From contig NC_067295.1 of assembly GCF_020740795.1 (NCBI RefSeq), positions 1,922,501-1,986,500 of the forward strand: 64,000 bases of DNA, in the 5' to 3' direction. Each line of letters opens with the position of its first letter. The first letter of the stretch is position 1. The DNA comes from Apus apus. Lineage: Eukaryota; Chordata; Aves; Apodiformes; Apodidae. The position numbers and the translations under genes are program-made. Positions 44,766 to 57,600 of the stretch are shown piece after piece. Below the pieces are notes generated by a model. That model was not told where the DNA came from. It did not search any database and saw only the letters and a list, made by a program, of their open reading frames with translations.

Positions 44766-47264
44766 AGTCTCTGCGGTGGGGCTGATGTTTTCGTCGAAGG
44801 CTGGAGGCGTTAATTCATACCTGGAGAAAACCTTCCCAGAGGGAAGGAGGAAAAGCTGAATTTGAGGGTGATGCTGAGCATGGTGACTACATGAGATGTC
44901 ACAGTTACACCATATGATGTCATTCCAAGTGATGTCATGGAGAAATGCTGAAAGCAGCTCCAGGATGCTGGGGAGGGAACCAGGCTGGAGCTGCCAGGGC
45001 TAGTTTCCTCACTTGCATCAGCCAAAAATTAGGGAGCGTGAAGAGAGATAACGTGACCCTTTTGGAGGGAGTGGGGTGTGTGTTGGGGTGCACAGGTGAT
45101 GGAACTGATTTTTCTTTGATGTTCAGAAGTGACATGGGAGGTTGGGTGGGCAGCAAAGCTGGTGAGGGTGGCACAGGGTGAAACAACCACTTGTGTTGCA
45201 AAATGCTGAAGCCTGAAGTGTTCTGGCAGCTGGTGGGACCCTTCACATTCACACAGGTACCAAAGCAGTTTGCACAATATGTCAGTGCAAAATCTGGGGC
45301 TAGAGAGAAAAAAAATGACATTCCAGAGCTGCTCTGCTCTGGATTGTCCTGCAGCCCCAGTCAGGCACAAGGAGGGGGCTCATCCTGCCCTTATATCCAC
45401 TTGCAAATTACTTGCAAGGTGAAGGGGCTGCAAGCTGCTGCCCTTGTTTTGATGGAACAGACCTGAACCAAGGTGTGGGGGGGAAAGCATCAGGTCCAGT
45501 TCACATTTGGGGTTTGGGTTTCACCTAGGAGGGGAGAGGGAAATCAGACATAGAGGTGTCATGTATGCGAGCTAATAAAATTGGGCCAGCAGATTGAAGA
45601 TGGAGGAGCTGAGGGACTGTTTAGAGGTATCCGTCACATAAATGAGGAGGTGGAGGAAGTCTGGATGATAGTAACCCCATATTAAAAAATTCTGCCCTGT
45701 CAACAAGCAAAGAACTACATGGTGGAAATATGCCTGTGCTTGTTGAACTGTGAAACCAGATGTCTTAGAGCAATAACCATCGCACAGGAGGCGGGGAGGG
45801 CTGGGAGGAACACGGTTGTGTACGAGGAAGAAAAAAATCCATGCTGCTACAGCCGTGGTTTCAATTAAAATGGCTCAAACCAAATATTGTTCCTATTAAT
45901 GGGATGTCCAGCTGTGACACCACCATGTAGTATCCTTACATATTCAGCACAAGCAACATCTGCAACATAATCCCAGCATCCATACAAGGGAGCCAAGGAG
46001 CTGGGAGGCAGATCACATTTTTCCCAGTGGTTCAGCCTAGATGAAAAGGCCCTCATAGGAAAAGGGGGAAAATACAGGCATGGGTGAGGCAGAAAGCAGC
46101 GTGAACTGTGCCTGATTTGTATCTTTGAGTAAAGGAGGATTTTGGCATGTACAACTGGGAACATGGCATAAGAACAAGCTTCAGACAGAGCAGAAACAAG
46201 TCTTAGTTCCTGCAGTAAGAAGAAACTGCTGTGCTGTTTTTCCAAGGACTGAGGCTGCTGGAAGAAGCAGCACTTTGATTCCTTGTAGCATTTCACTTGC
46301 GTTTAGAAAAAACCCAAACAACCAACCCCAGGCTCCAGCTCTGGGATGAGAGCTCATAAAGTTGAGGTTTGCAGAACAGGAGCTGTTGCCACCGCTTTTA
46401 AAGAGTGTTTGCCTTGCAGTGCATAAACTCATCTGTGCTCTGGAAATATGTTATTTGTCCCCTGAACAAGATCTTGTGTTTCCTTGCCCTGTGAGGGGAC
46501 GTGGAGAAGTAGAGAGTGGCTGCTCACCTGGCTCGGAGCAGCCCTGTCTGGGGAGGAGCTGTCACCAGCAGTAAGTGATGCCTTAGTGGCAAAATAGGAG
46601 TTAAAATCAGAGATCCAGCAAGGCTTGGAAGACACCTGGGAAAAAAAGCTCCTGGATCCTGCTTAGGAAAGTAAAGGGACACCAAAGGAAGCAGATATTA
46701 GAGCAGCGAGAAGTTAAGGCAGAGGAAAGTGTCCTTGGATGTTGGTATGAAACCTGTAAGGGAAAAAAATGTGTTGTGGGAGAAGTAGGGGAGGCAGGAT
46801 AGTGTGGGCTTCCTAGTAGTGATTAAATGTGTGTGTGGAAAATTACTGATTCTTTGGAGAAACAAATGAAGGTGTGCAGGTGTGTGGGAGGCTCAAGCTC
46901 TGTCTGCTTTGCACTCTGGGCTTTCTCTCTGAGAGAAAAGGAAGCATCAGAGGTGATGGAGCAGCAGTAACAGAACAGAAGGACACTTGAAGATGGCCCT
47001 TCAACTGACAGCTTCTCAGATTTGTAACCCACACACGTGAAACATTTGCAAAAAGTAGTAAACCATGGCAAATCAAAGCCTTTGTGAGTCACCGGGTCAC
47101 AAATGTGAATTTTGCTGTCCCAGCCTCCTGATGCTGCCAATCGAAACTGGGCGACATTGTGGAGTTTTGACTGTGGATTTTGAAGGGTGATGCTGTGGTG
47201 TCTGCAGATCTCTGGAGACGTGTAGATCCTGCAGCATTTCTAGTCGTTTCATGGTGCTCCCCAT
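44766..47264. other. no gene seen
   Basis: Includes a pair of TGATGTCA sites (44915-44922 and 44930-44937) and an AT-rich block around 45560-45780. No exon, RNA gene or transposon was recognised. Confidence 0.5.
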
Positions 47265-47580
47265 TACCTCCGCAAGGGCCATCCCAGACCTTTTCTGTAG
47301 CCTTTCCAGAGCTGCTTTGGAGGAAAACCAAACCTTTCTTGGGTCTGCTGAAGCGGTCCTGGATCTTCTTGAAAGTCCTTCCTGGAGCTCATAGGACCTT
47401 TCTGAAACAACCTCAGAGCCTCTCTTGAGTTCAGGCAGACCGAGTCTTAGAAGTATCTGAGAGCTTCTCTGGACACATTCTAGAGTCATCTCAGACAAGC
47501 TCACTCCCAATGAGACACTTCAAAGCTTTCTCAGAGCTGTTACAGAGCTTCCCTGGAACCTTTCCAGAGCCTCTTAGAAG
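47265..47580. repeat. degenerate ~30-bp tandem array
   Basis: Related units built from CCTTTCCAGAGC, CTCAGAGCC, CTGAGAGCTTC and TCTCAGAGCTG words recur about ten times at roughly 30-bp spacing. Copies are strongly diverged. The 137-codon - strand open frame across it (47097-47510) is best explained by the repeat. Confidence 0.55.
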
Positions 47581-49194
47581 ACATGAATAGGCAAAATCCA
47601 AAGTCATGGCTTGGCAATTGCCTGAACTCACAACTTGACAATTTTGGAAGTCACAAAATAATGGGAACAGCTGTAAGTGACCCTAAGTGGGACTGGGTTC
47701 CATTAGGAAACTTCCCGAGACACGTTAACTCATGTTAAATTAGGTGTAAAATACATCTTTGCAATTTCCCCAGTGCTGGGTGTGTCATCAGCAGAGAGCA
47801 GAGCTCCTGGGCTGCCATCACACGTTTGTCTGCACACTGGACACCATGTGGGCTCTAAACAGCTGCTGCTTTATCAAAATAACATGCACTGGGGATGGAT
47901 TTGAGCCCAAAGTGCAGAAACCTTGATGGTGCTGATAATGCAGAGTGTACAGATGTTAGCTGGGAGAGTCTGGCCTCTTTTCCATGATGATCAGCACGTC
48001 CGTAATGGTTTGGGTTTGCTGGGATGTTTATTCTCAAAGCTGACATCTGGATCAGTTCCTCACATGTGAGGAAGACATGGCAACGGGGTCCAAATCCTCT
48101 TTTAAATCTAACTAGATCACTCCTGTGGTCTTAACAACAGTGAAAGGCTTGTTCCAGTCCTTGTTCCCACTTTCAAATCCCTTTGAACTTGCTTGTATCC
48201 TCAGCTAAAAGTTGTTCCTTGAGCCTCTGCTTTGTGATGGGCCCCTCCTCTCTTTAGAAGCAGGGAGAGGCAGAGAGGATTTATTTGAAGTAAGTCACTT
48301 CAAGATGAGGGTGCTTTGCTGAGCTCATGGACACCATTTGCACTCCCCTAAGTGGTTGTGTTGGGGCTTCAAGCTGCACTAAAACTTGAGAGTTTCTCTG
48401 AGATTTCTGGCAATTCAGAAGATGATTCAAACTTTGCAGTGTGTGCTCTTCCTTCAGTTCTTCTCATGAAGGTCTTGCATAGTTATTTTCAGGACCATGA
48501 TGAGTTCCCTGATCCGCTTCTCTAAATGAACTTGGGATTTTGAGAAACAAAATCTGATAGTCACAAGCCTTAGACACAAATGTCTCTGTGGGATTAGCTC
48601 TACTCTTTCTCTCTGTTATTAATATTCTTCCTACACTTCAGTGTAGCATTGCAGGTCAGCTGGTTGGGGTCCCAAAAGGACACACAAGTTACTCAGCCAG
48701 TGAGGCTGTTTGCAGATGTCTCAATTTGTCCCTGACCTTGCCATAGAGCCTAAGGCTGTTGATTTGTTTTCAACTTGCAGTGCTCCTCATGCTGCCCTTG
48801 GGCATCCCTCTGCCTACCGAGGGTTTCTCCAAAAAGCCACTCACTCACCAGTTCCAAAAGCAAAAGGTCTTCCTTTCCCAGGTGACTTCTCCAGCACACC
48901 AGCTGTGTGTTCATCACCTTGTCCTTCCATACAGATACAGCAGACCTCAAGGCCACCAAATTAATCCAGTTTAGGTCCTTCTTTCAATGGAAAAGCACAA
49001 ATATTGCCAACATTTTCCACCTGAGTCCTTGTTTCCCCAACCACCCCTTGGCCTCCTCAAAACACCCCTGCTTCATCTTACCCCAGCACTGCTCCCTGGT
49101 GCAGTGGAGGGCTATTGGTGCCTGCATGGCTCGTATGGCTTTTATTTTTTCTCTGGGACAAGGAGCAGTGTAATGTCTGTCTGCTTTTCCTGCT
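47581..49194. other. no gene seen
   Basis: Mixed sequence with no recognisable features. Confidence 0.5.
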
Positions 49195-49480
49195 TGTCTA
49201 GTTCTTGGAGACCACATGTTCTTCCTTCACCAACAACTTCGCATTTATTAATCTGCAAAACAAGGCTGGGCCCTTTTCTGCAGCAGCAGTGGCGAGTTGG
49301 CCAGGGGCCAAGGAGGCCCTTAGTCACTTCATTTGCACAGGCTGCAATAAGAGGAGGGCAAACCCGTTGGGGAGTAATTCGAACATTCAGATGCCTGCAC
49401 CAAACTCTCATTTCTACCTCATTAACTTTACAGTTTGACAACTTCACAAGGCAGGGACTTCTGTCGTGACTGCTGCCGCT
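49195..49480. promoter_or_regulatory. candidate conserved non-coding element
   Basis: Contains CAACTTCGCATTTATTAATC, CACTTCATTTGCACAGG, GGAGTAATTCGAAC and CATTAACTTTACAG in balanced, repeat-free sequence. Texture-based call only. Confidence 0.3.
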
Positions 49481-52400
49481 CGGCCCAGTGGCAGACACCT
49501 CCTTGCAGTGTGCACAATTACTTCGGGTACGGTTGCAATGGGTTTTCCTGCCCGTGCAGGGAGTAAACTCCCAGCTCTTGGCTGGTAGGGTCTTCCTGTG
49601 GGTCACAGCTATGTTTGCATGGTAATTGCCCCCAAGCTCTTGTCACAGCTTCTGCTGCTCCAGGTGTATGTCTGGCAATGGTCTTACACACCAGGAATGA
49701 GCCCTTTCTTGCTTTTGCCTAGACAAAGAAAAAAACAGACGTACGTCAGTTAGTTAAAAGGAATTAACTAAGCCTGTTTTGTCTCTGGAGATGCAGCTTT
49801 AGCTCAGCTCAGCTGGAAGGAGAGGAGAATACAGGCCAGGGTCAATAGTGTGAGCTGGTTTGATGATGCCGCATCAATACTGGGTCAGCAGGTAGAGTTT
49901 GGATCCAGCTTCGCTAATTGATGTCCCCCTCTGTGGGACCAGCCTTGGGGCAGGGGGGAAGCCCACGGTCCAGGACATTGTCTTCATTCTGCCTTTGGCC
50001 CTGAGGCCAATACTCACAGATCCATGTGGTTCTGCTGAGCCCACTGGATCTGCTTGAGTGCAACGCACATAAGAGTGTCCCACATTGTCCTCGGGCAACT
50101 TGACGTTAAGATAAGATGCCAAAAATCAGTGTTTCTTGAGGTTTGTTCCCATTAACAGAACCTCAGGAAAAAACCTGGCATGGCCACATGTAGGCTCTGT
50201 AAGAGCAGAAGAGAACCCAGTGCCCTCTTCCTCATGTTGAGTGGATCTCAGCTCACAGTCTGAATCAAAAACTGCCTTTTCTGCCTTGCCATAAAGAATA
50301 TGACTCAAAGGCACCCAGGGAGAGGTGAAGGGTTGGAAATACAACTTGTATAGCTCTTCTTCTGTTTATAAGGATGTTTTAACCTTTCAGAGTTTCCAAG
50401 AGCTTATTGCACAACTGCTGGCTGGACTTGCTGGTGCCTTGTGCCATGGCAGGTGAGCCAGAGCTGGAGCTGGAGCAGGGACAGTTGGGTAATACCAGCA
50501 CCCTGAGCTGAGGAGCCTTAGGAGAAACCCAGAAGCAATGGTTGGAAAGGTTATAAACCCTCATGCTTTGGTGCTCTGTAAAGCCCTAATTAAGAGGGGG
50601 AAGGACTAAACTTCCTTTTTGGGCACGTTGGCCTGTTTGCACTTTCCTCTCAATCAGTTGGCCTGAGTCACTTCTGAAGATGAGGGAGACCCAACTTGAT
50701 TAAATTCCTTGCTCAAAGCCCAGTGTGAGAATTCCTGTGGCTCCAAGGTGAGCTGTTTTATTGAGCAGACAGCTTATGCATCCATCACTGCCTGAGGTTT
50801 CAGATCCAGCTCTGGCTGGTGGAGATAGAAAATGTTCAGCTTTAGATGATAGCTCAGAGGCCTGCCAAGGCAATGTGGATTTGTCCTTGGTGAGGTACAT
50901 ATTACCAAGGCAGCAATCCAATGATGCAATCATTGCACATTGACCTAGTTTGAGCTTTCAGACCCTTTTAGTAGCTCAGACTGATCTCACACACACACAA
51001 ACACAAACGCGTAAAAACCTGGAATCTAACTGGGAAAATGACTTCTCACATGGTGTTCCTTGGTCCACTCAACAATGCAGGCACAAAGGTGCCTTTCCAG
51101 AAGCTCTCCCAGGTTCCTCTTCAACCCAAAGGCCATATCACAGCAAAATTATGTTGGGAACATGGACATGAAATTTGTTTGACTGCAGAGGGACTGCTCA
51201 GTGGGATGAGAGCTGGTTCATCTGAGCAACATGGGGAGGTCAAATGAGGGACTAAAGGGAAAGGTGAGGAGGAGAAAGTGGTTGGGTATCACACAGTATA
51301 GCCTTTGTTTTCTGTTACATGAAGCACCAGAGATGCAGAGATATTTCTTCCTGGTAGCAAGAGCAAATGACAGGATAAGGTCCTTCCTTAACCTGAGAGC
51401 AGTGAGATTAGATAAGGCCACGTCCATGTTGTGTGGAATCTTGCACCCGACATAGCCGAGAGGTGCAAGACACCCTGCAGGTGTGGAGTTAATTGCTTTC
51501 TTTCCTAAAACACATTTGCAATGTGTAGGTGTCTTCTCGTCTCATAGTGGATAAGCCAGCAGGAGCCTTGTCCTCCAGGTCAAGCCAAAAAAGGTGATCC
51601 CCTGGACCTTCCTGGGGATCAGGACAGTACAGACCTGAGGGTCAGTGGTGGGAGTCTCTAAGCAGGCACAGTTGAAAAGGACAGCACAGCTCCACTCTGA
51701 AAGATTAAGGGGCAGAAGAAGATAAAATGTGGTGTAACCCCCTCTGGTTATTAAGTGTTTCTATTTTCCCTTTCCTCTAATAGGAGATCAAAGAGGCGTT
51801 TGATGAAATTAAAACTTTGGGCCAGGTCTTTTGATGGCATAAATTGACTTCATTCCAACTTAGTGCAGGTGAGAATCTGACTTTATCTATTTAAATAAAT
51901 CTGGTGCAGTACAATAAGTTATAAACTTGTGGAACTTACTGATGCAAGATTATTGTTACAGCAAATAGCTTAACAGATGCCAAAATGGTTAGACTTATAT
52001 ATGTGAATTAGAACAGAAAAGGTCACGGCTGTAACAAAAACTAGAATATCAAGCTAGATTAGTTCACCAGAAAATGAACAAAGAGACTTGGAAAAATCTG
52101 GTGAATCCCTCCAACACTTTGAAACCAGCCCCTTGTTCCAGCCACAGTTCTCTGCACAATGTTGGTTGGGAAAAGGGTTGGGCACAAAATACCCACCAGG
52201 TGAATTTAATGGAAATTCTTGATCTTCCCTGAGCACGAGCGAATCAATCTCCTGATGAAAGCTCGTTCCTCCCTTGTTATTATTTACTTGGGGCTGAGCT
52301 GGGGGTTGAAACCAACAATCCTGACTTTCAGTTCACCCTCTGCAGACTCCTGGTATCTCCACCACAAAGGGCTGATCTCCACAGCAGAGGGTAAGTTGTG

Positions 52401-54354
52401 CAGCTGAATTTACCCTATGGGGAGGAATGAATGGTGGGCACAGTTCATCACTGTTGTCTGGAAAGCAGAAGATAGAGTTTTCTGAGGAATGAACAGTTCG
52501 ACACGACGAGCAGCTTGTCTCTGCTACCAGCGGGTAGAGGTTATGCCCTTCTTGTGCTGGGTGTGGGCTGTGCAGCAGGTCCCTGGTCCCTTGGTGCCTT
52601 GTACGACTTGCTGTGCTGACTCATGAATGAGCAGCTTGGTCACTGGGTGCCCCATAGCTACCAGTGCCCCATAGCTACCAGCACCCCGGGATGACACATC
52701 TGGAGAAGGGATCTTGAACTGAGCCTTCATTTCCATGATGCAGTGCCATCACCCTGCCTGGGGCTCTGCCCCTCTCCCCCATCAGGTCATCACACAGTAG
52801 ATATCTAGTCATGCAGAAAATTAAACCCAGAGAAAGATGTTTCCAGTAGTTCCAAGTTAATTGGGTTACCCAGATGAATCCTGTGTGGCACCGCTTCTTG
52901 GGACAGTCAGTACATGATTCTGGCTGAGCTTAGGTGACCTCTCACATGTGCCTGAGTGAGGCTTGGAGAAAATTTCCCCACAGGTCATGGTGCAGGGAGG
53001 AAGATCAGGCTCTCCAAGGTGCACCCAGAGCCATTCCCTGTGCCAGCAGTGACTGCACCAGCTGGAAGGGGCTCAGGGTTCCTTTCTCCAAATAACTTCT
53101 CACTCAGCACCTACCTGCTCCCAGTACCACCATTTCACCCACTTCAGACGCTGGGTAATGTTAAGTGAATTCTCAATTCATGCACAGACAGCTTGTCTGC
53201 TCTGTTATTTATTTCACATGATCCACCAAGAGTTAAAGGAGAAGAAAACATTTGGCTTTTAGTGGTTTACAAAGCCTCATTACAGCTGAAATAAAGTAAC
53301 CACTAAATCTTGTGTGGTTACAGAGGTCACTGCTGTTCTGGCACGGTGGCGCCAATTCCAAGGCCAGGATTTTCATTTTTCCTCCCAGGAAAAGTGAGCA
53401 CAAAGTTGAAGGGATGCCGAGGGGCTGCCTGGCCACACAAGGGCTCTTTCATGCCTGAGGGCCCCAGCAGATCCTGGGGAGACAGCGACTGGTGGCAGTG
53501 GGGACAAGGTGCCACCTCAGCCACCTCCCCGACTCTCAGCGCTTGGGTCTCGCTGCTCTGGCTGGGTAGTTCAGAGGGGCTTGTGAGCAGCTTTGGAACT
53601 TTTCCTGGCTGCCTTGTGAAATAAGTAGGTATTACGTGAGTGTGCACAGGGATGGAGGTGAGCCAGGAAAAGACCCAGCCTCCTTAATGGCATTTTTCAA
53701 ACTGTCAGGTGCTGGGGGTGCATTCAAATACAGCAGGACTGGATATACTTCTCTGCCCCCCCTGGCTGCAGGAATGGGTCCATCAGCTCCCCACCCATGG
53801 TGTAAGACCATTCATGGTGCTGCTGGAGGAGCCAGAGCCGGAGGCCAGGTCCTGGTGTCCAGCTGGACCCCCAGCTCCAGCAGCTGCTGCATCCAGGGAT
53901 TTGCTGTCTGGACTGAGGCTGATGTTCACAGGAACATTTCTCCCCAGCTGGTCCATGTTGACAGCTCTGCATGGATCTCGTGCAGCAGTGAACCCAAACC
54001 CTTACTCGTGAAGATGGGAGAAGATGGAGCAGGGCAGGGATCAGCTGGTGCCAGCCAGGGCAGTTTATGACCCTCAGCACTTTGCTTTTCTGGCTGCTGG
54101 TGAACCCCAACAAGGCTGAAGGTTGGGAGAGCAGAGGCTGCTAGCCCAAACAGCTCCTGCAAACTTCTGCTCCTCAGAGGGATGCTCAGGAAAAAGAAGG
54201 AGACAAAGCAAACCCCGTGAGAGGCTGGTGCAGACATTCACTCAGATTTTAAAAGGTCTTAATTCCGTTTCTTACTTCACATGCCAAGTGCATCAAGCCG
54301 AACTGAATCAACAGCATTTGAATTCTGAATGAAGAGGTCTGCTCAGAGTTTTAG
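49481..54354. other. no gene seen
   Basis: Repeat-poor mixed DNA. A 17-bp unit (core GTGCCCCATAGCTACCA) is tandemly duplicated at 52647-52680, and short CA repeats occur near 50989. AT-rich DNA at 51880-52080 has no identifiable function. Open frames are not gene-like. Confidence 0.5.
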
Positions 54355-54650
54355 GGTGGCAGAAATGATTTGCTCTAAATTCACACCTTTAATTAACTGG
54401 AATTAATTTTCCTAAGTGTTACTGCATGCGGGCAGAGCCTTGGTTGATTTAAAAAGAAAATTCCAGACCCAGCTTCTTTCCATTCACTTCTGTTGAACGT
54501 GCCACCAGCATAGCAAATTCAATAAAGCTGTTTTATTTAATAAGTGTACTATAACAAATTAAATTAAACACATTTAATACAAACAGATGATGCACCTCAT
54601 TTAACTGTTAGCTTCTTAATTAAAACCCTGCCATTGTGTTTTGCCCTTTT
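54355..54650. promoter_or_regulatory. candidate conserved non-coding element (TAATTA-rich)
   Basis: AT-rich block with TTTAATTAACTGGAATTAATT, GTTTTATTTAATAAG, AAATTAAATTAAAC and CTTCTTAATTAAAACC. This many TAAT/ATTA pairs in 300 bp suggests a homeodomain-bound element, or simply AT-rich drift. Confidence 0.35.
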
Positions 54651-57600
54651 ATTGGCTTCCTCATGAAGCCTGGTTTTAAAGTTGCTTCACACACACACTC
54701 ACACACTGGTCTCAGATTATACAACTTGCCTCCTTCTCCTCCCCATGGGCTTGGCAACAAGGCAGGTTTGTTCCCAGCACGTTGTGCAGGGCAGCTGCTG
54801 ACCATGGACCTGGGGGAGGGCAGAGGAATGAAGATTTAGAGCTGCCCACAGGACCCCAGTGTGCTGGGTTGGGGCATCCCTCAGGAGCTGGTCGCCACTC
54901 CCAAGGGAGTAAATTCAGCATTTATCAGGACATCAGTAAGAGGAGCTGTGCAGACACGTAAGCTGCTGGGGTTTGATGGCAGCCCCTGCTCCTTGTGAAG
55001 GTTTAGGAGGAGCCACGAAGCTCGTTTAGAGTAGGGGTGGGATTTTGGTGTCCAATACCAATCTGCCTAAGGTGCTCTGGCTCTTGCAGGAGCTTGGGAG
55101 CACTGGCTCTACGTGGTGTTTACAGCTCTGGGGGGAACTGAAGGTGAGCTTTGCACTCAGGGAGTAAGGCCAGACTGGGGCTTTAGTCTGCTAAGAGTCT
55201 GTTGGGAGCAGCAACCCTTGGAGATGGTGCTTGAGCAGTTCTTGTGCTCCCTTCTAAGCAAGGGCAGCCCAGCCCTGCTATGTGGGTGCTTCACAGTGAT
55301 AAAACTTCCCCATGCAATAGTTGATGCAGTTTCATTTCCAACAAATCCACAGTCCCAGCGCCTGCTTCCTGAGTTGTATGCCATTCGTGGGAAGACAGAT
55401 GAAAGGAGATTGCTAGAAGAAAACTTAGCACAAGGAGAGGTGCTCTGCCCTCGTGCCACTGACACACCATTGCCACAGCCTGTGATTTACAGCCATGGAA
55501 GCTGCAGCACATCCCATGCAACCCTCATCCAGTGGGATGCTCACTGAAAACTGGGAAGAGAGAGGAGAAAGGCCGAATTCTCAGGACACTGGACAGTAGA
55601 AGGTGATAGTGCTGGTCGCCTGCAGAGCACTGTCCACCCCGGAGACACTCTGTTTTGAAAACAACCCTCCAGCTTGAATTGCCAACCTTATTTTTTCGTT
55701 ATCCTTAAGCCATAACGCTCTGTTCTCAGTGCTGTTTGCTCTGGCAGAGCTCCACGTAACGCAGGGTTCAGGAGAAGAGTACAATTTCTTGCCCTTCCGT
55801 ATCTCATTTGTTTGGGCATAATTTCTGACTAATCCCCAGTTAATTACTTTAAGATGATGGCTTCCATGAATGAAAGAGCACCTTTGTGCCTGCTGGATTT
55901 TAGCACTTACATATCAGTGTTTAGGAACACAGATTTATTATAAGAAGCAGTTTTGGCTGTTGCTTCCCTTGGGAGATGCTTTACCACCAAGCAAGCTACT
56001 GGCTCCTGTGGCACAGGGTGGGAGGGTAAATCAGGGACCTTCTCCTCTCCGTGGGTTTTGGTTTATTTTCACAAATAGTTTCCAGAAAACCTTGGTGGGG
56101 ATTAAAAGGACTTACGAAACCTTGACATTCTTCATTAGGCAGGAACATAATTTTTTGGCCAGTCCTACGCAAAAGACATCAGCTCTGCAGCAGGAGCTTC
56201 TGCAGTTAAGCTAAAGGGGTAAAGCTATTAAGAAACAACAACAGTATGTTATTATTTTCTGTAAGACCCAGGCAGTTAGGAAAGGCACAACACCTCCAGT
56301 ACTGTTCCACATGTTTTTGTCTTACCACTTTGAGGTGAGCAAATCCTCGAACAACTTCCTGACCAACACCTACGGATGTGCTAATTACTGAACCATGGAA
56401 AGAGGAACAATTTACTGAGGCTAAAAGGGACACAATGCAGCATATATAATGGAAATGAAGGAAATGAAGCTAATTTTTGAAAAAACTCTCCTTTTCAGCT
56501 TGCTTACATGAATTAGCATAATGTTGTAGGAAAACTGTGATTTCTAGCCTGCAAATATATTTGCCTTGAAACCTGGGACACTGCAGTTACTTGAGATGAG
56601 AATTTGTCTCCATTATAGTTAGCTGCAGGACATTCAAATGTTGAGTAAGAAAGTGATTTATTGGCACGGCAGCCTCTCTTCTTTAATATCTTGGCCTTCA
56701 TTCTGATGTCTTTGGAACAGATTAAGTATAAGTATCTTCATCAAGACATTGGAGTAAAAAGTCTGAGGTACAAGCAAAATCATGACCACAGCATCTGCTC
56801 TGAGAGCAAACTGAAGCTGTGAGCTGCTCGTAAATGTCACCTGAATACAGTGCTGCTGTTGCACAGATGTTCAGATGGAATGTCTGGTGATCACCTCGTA
56901 TCTGTAATGCCACTTTGCTGCTTGCAAAAACACACAGCAACCAGGTTTTGGAGCCTGCAAAATCCTGCAATGAAGGTTTAGGAGGTGCATTAACGGTGAT
57001 TCAGCAGGTATTTCCCCAAACGTCAAATAACCTCTGCAACATAAAGCACCTGAGCATTGCAGTGACATCTTGTCAAGATCAACATGGCAGAAATGCATCT
57101 TCTCTTTTTAATGATGCCAATTTTTAGCTTCTTGTAGCTTCTTCTGTAGCTGGATTGTACCCTTTGGTAGAGAGGAGGGGGCAGCATGAATGATTGAATC
57201 TTGTATGAAAGCAAACTCCTTCCTTCATTATACTGTGGGTTTATTTTCCTCTCTGACATAGAAAACTCAAACTTTTTTATTGGCTGGGTGTTCTCAGCCC
57301 CATAACACTCTCACTGATGTCATGTAGTTGTTATTTGTGGTTTATCCCACTTCCCAGGAAAATCCATGTGATTTTTATTGGTGGACTCTGACTACGCTCT
57401 GCTTACAATTTACAGACTATTAGAGAGGAAATCTCCCCTTTGCATCCTCTTGGCTGAGCAGCTGGCCATGTTGTAGTTGAAATTTCCTCCTAAAGCTTTG
57501 CCCTGTCCTATTTCCAAGAAAGGTAGTTAGCTCTGGAGCACAGCAACACAGGCAATGCCTCTCAGCTCTGTGCTGCAGAGAACAAGAAAATGCAGGATGT

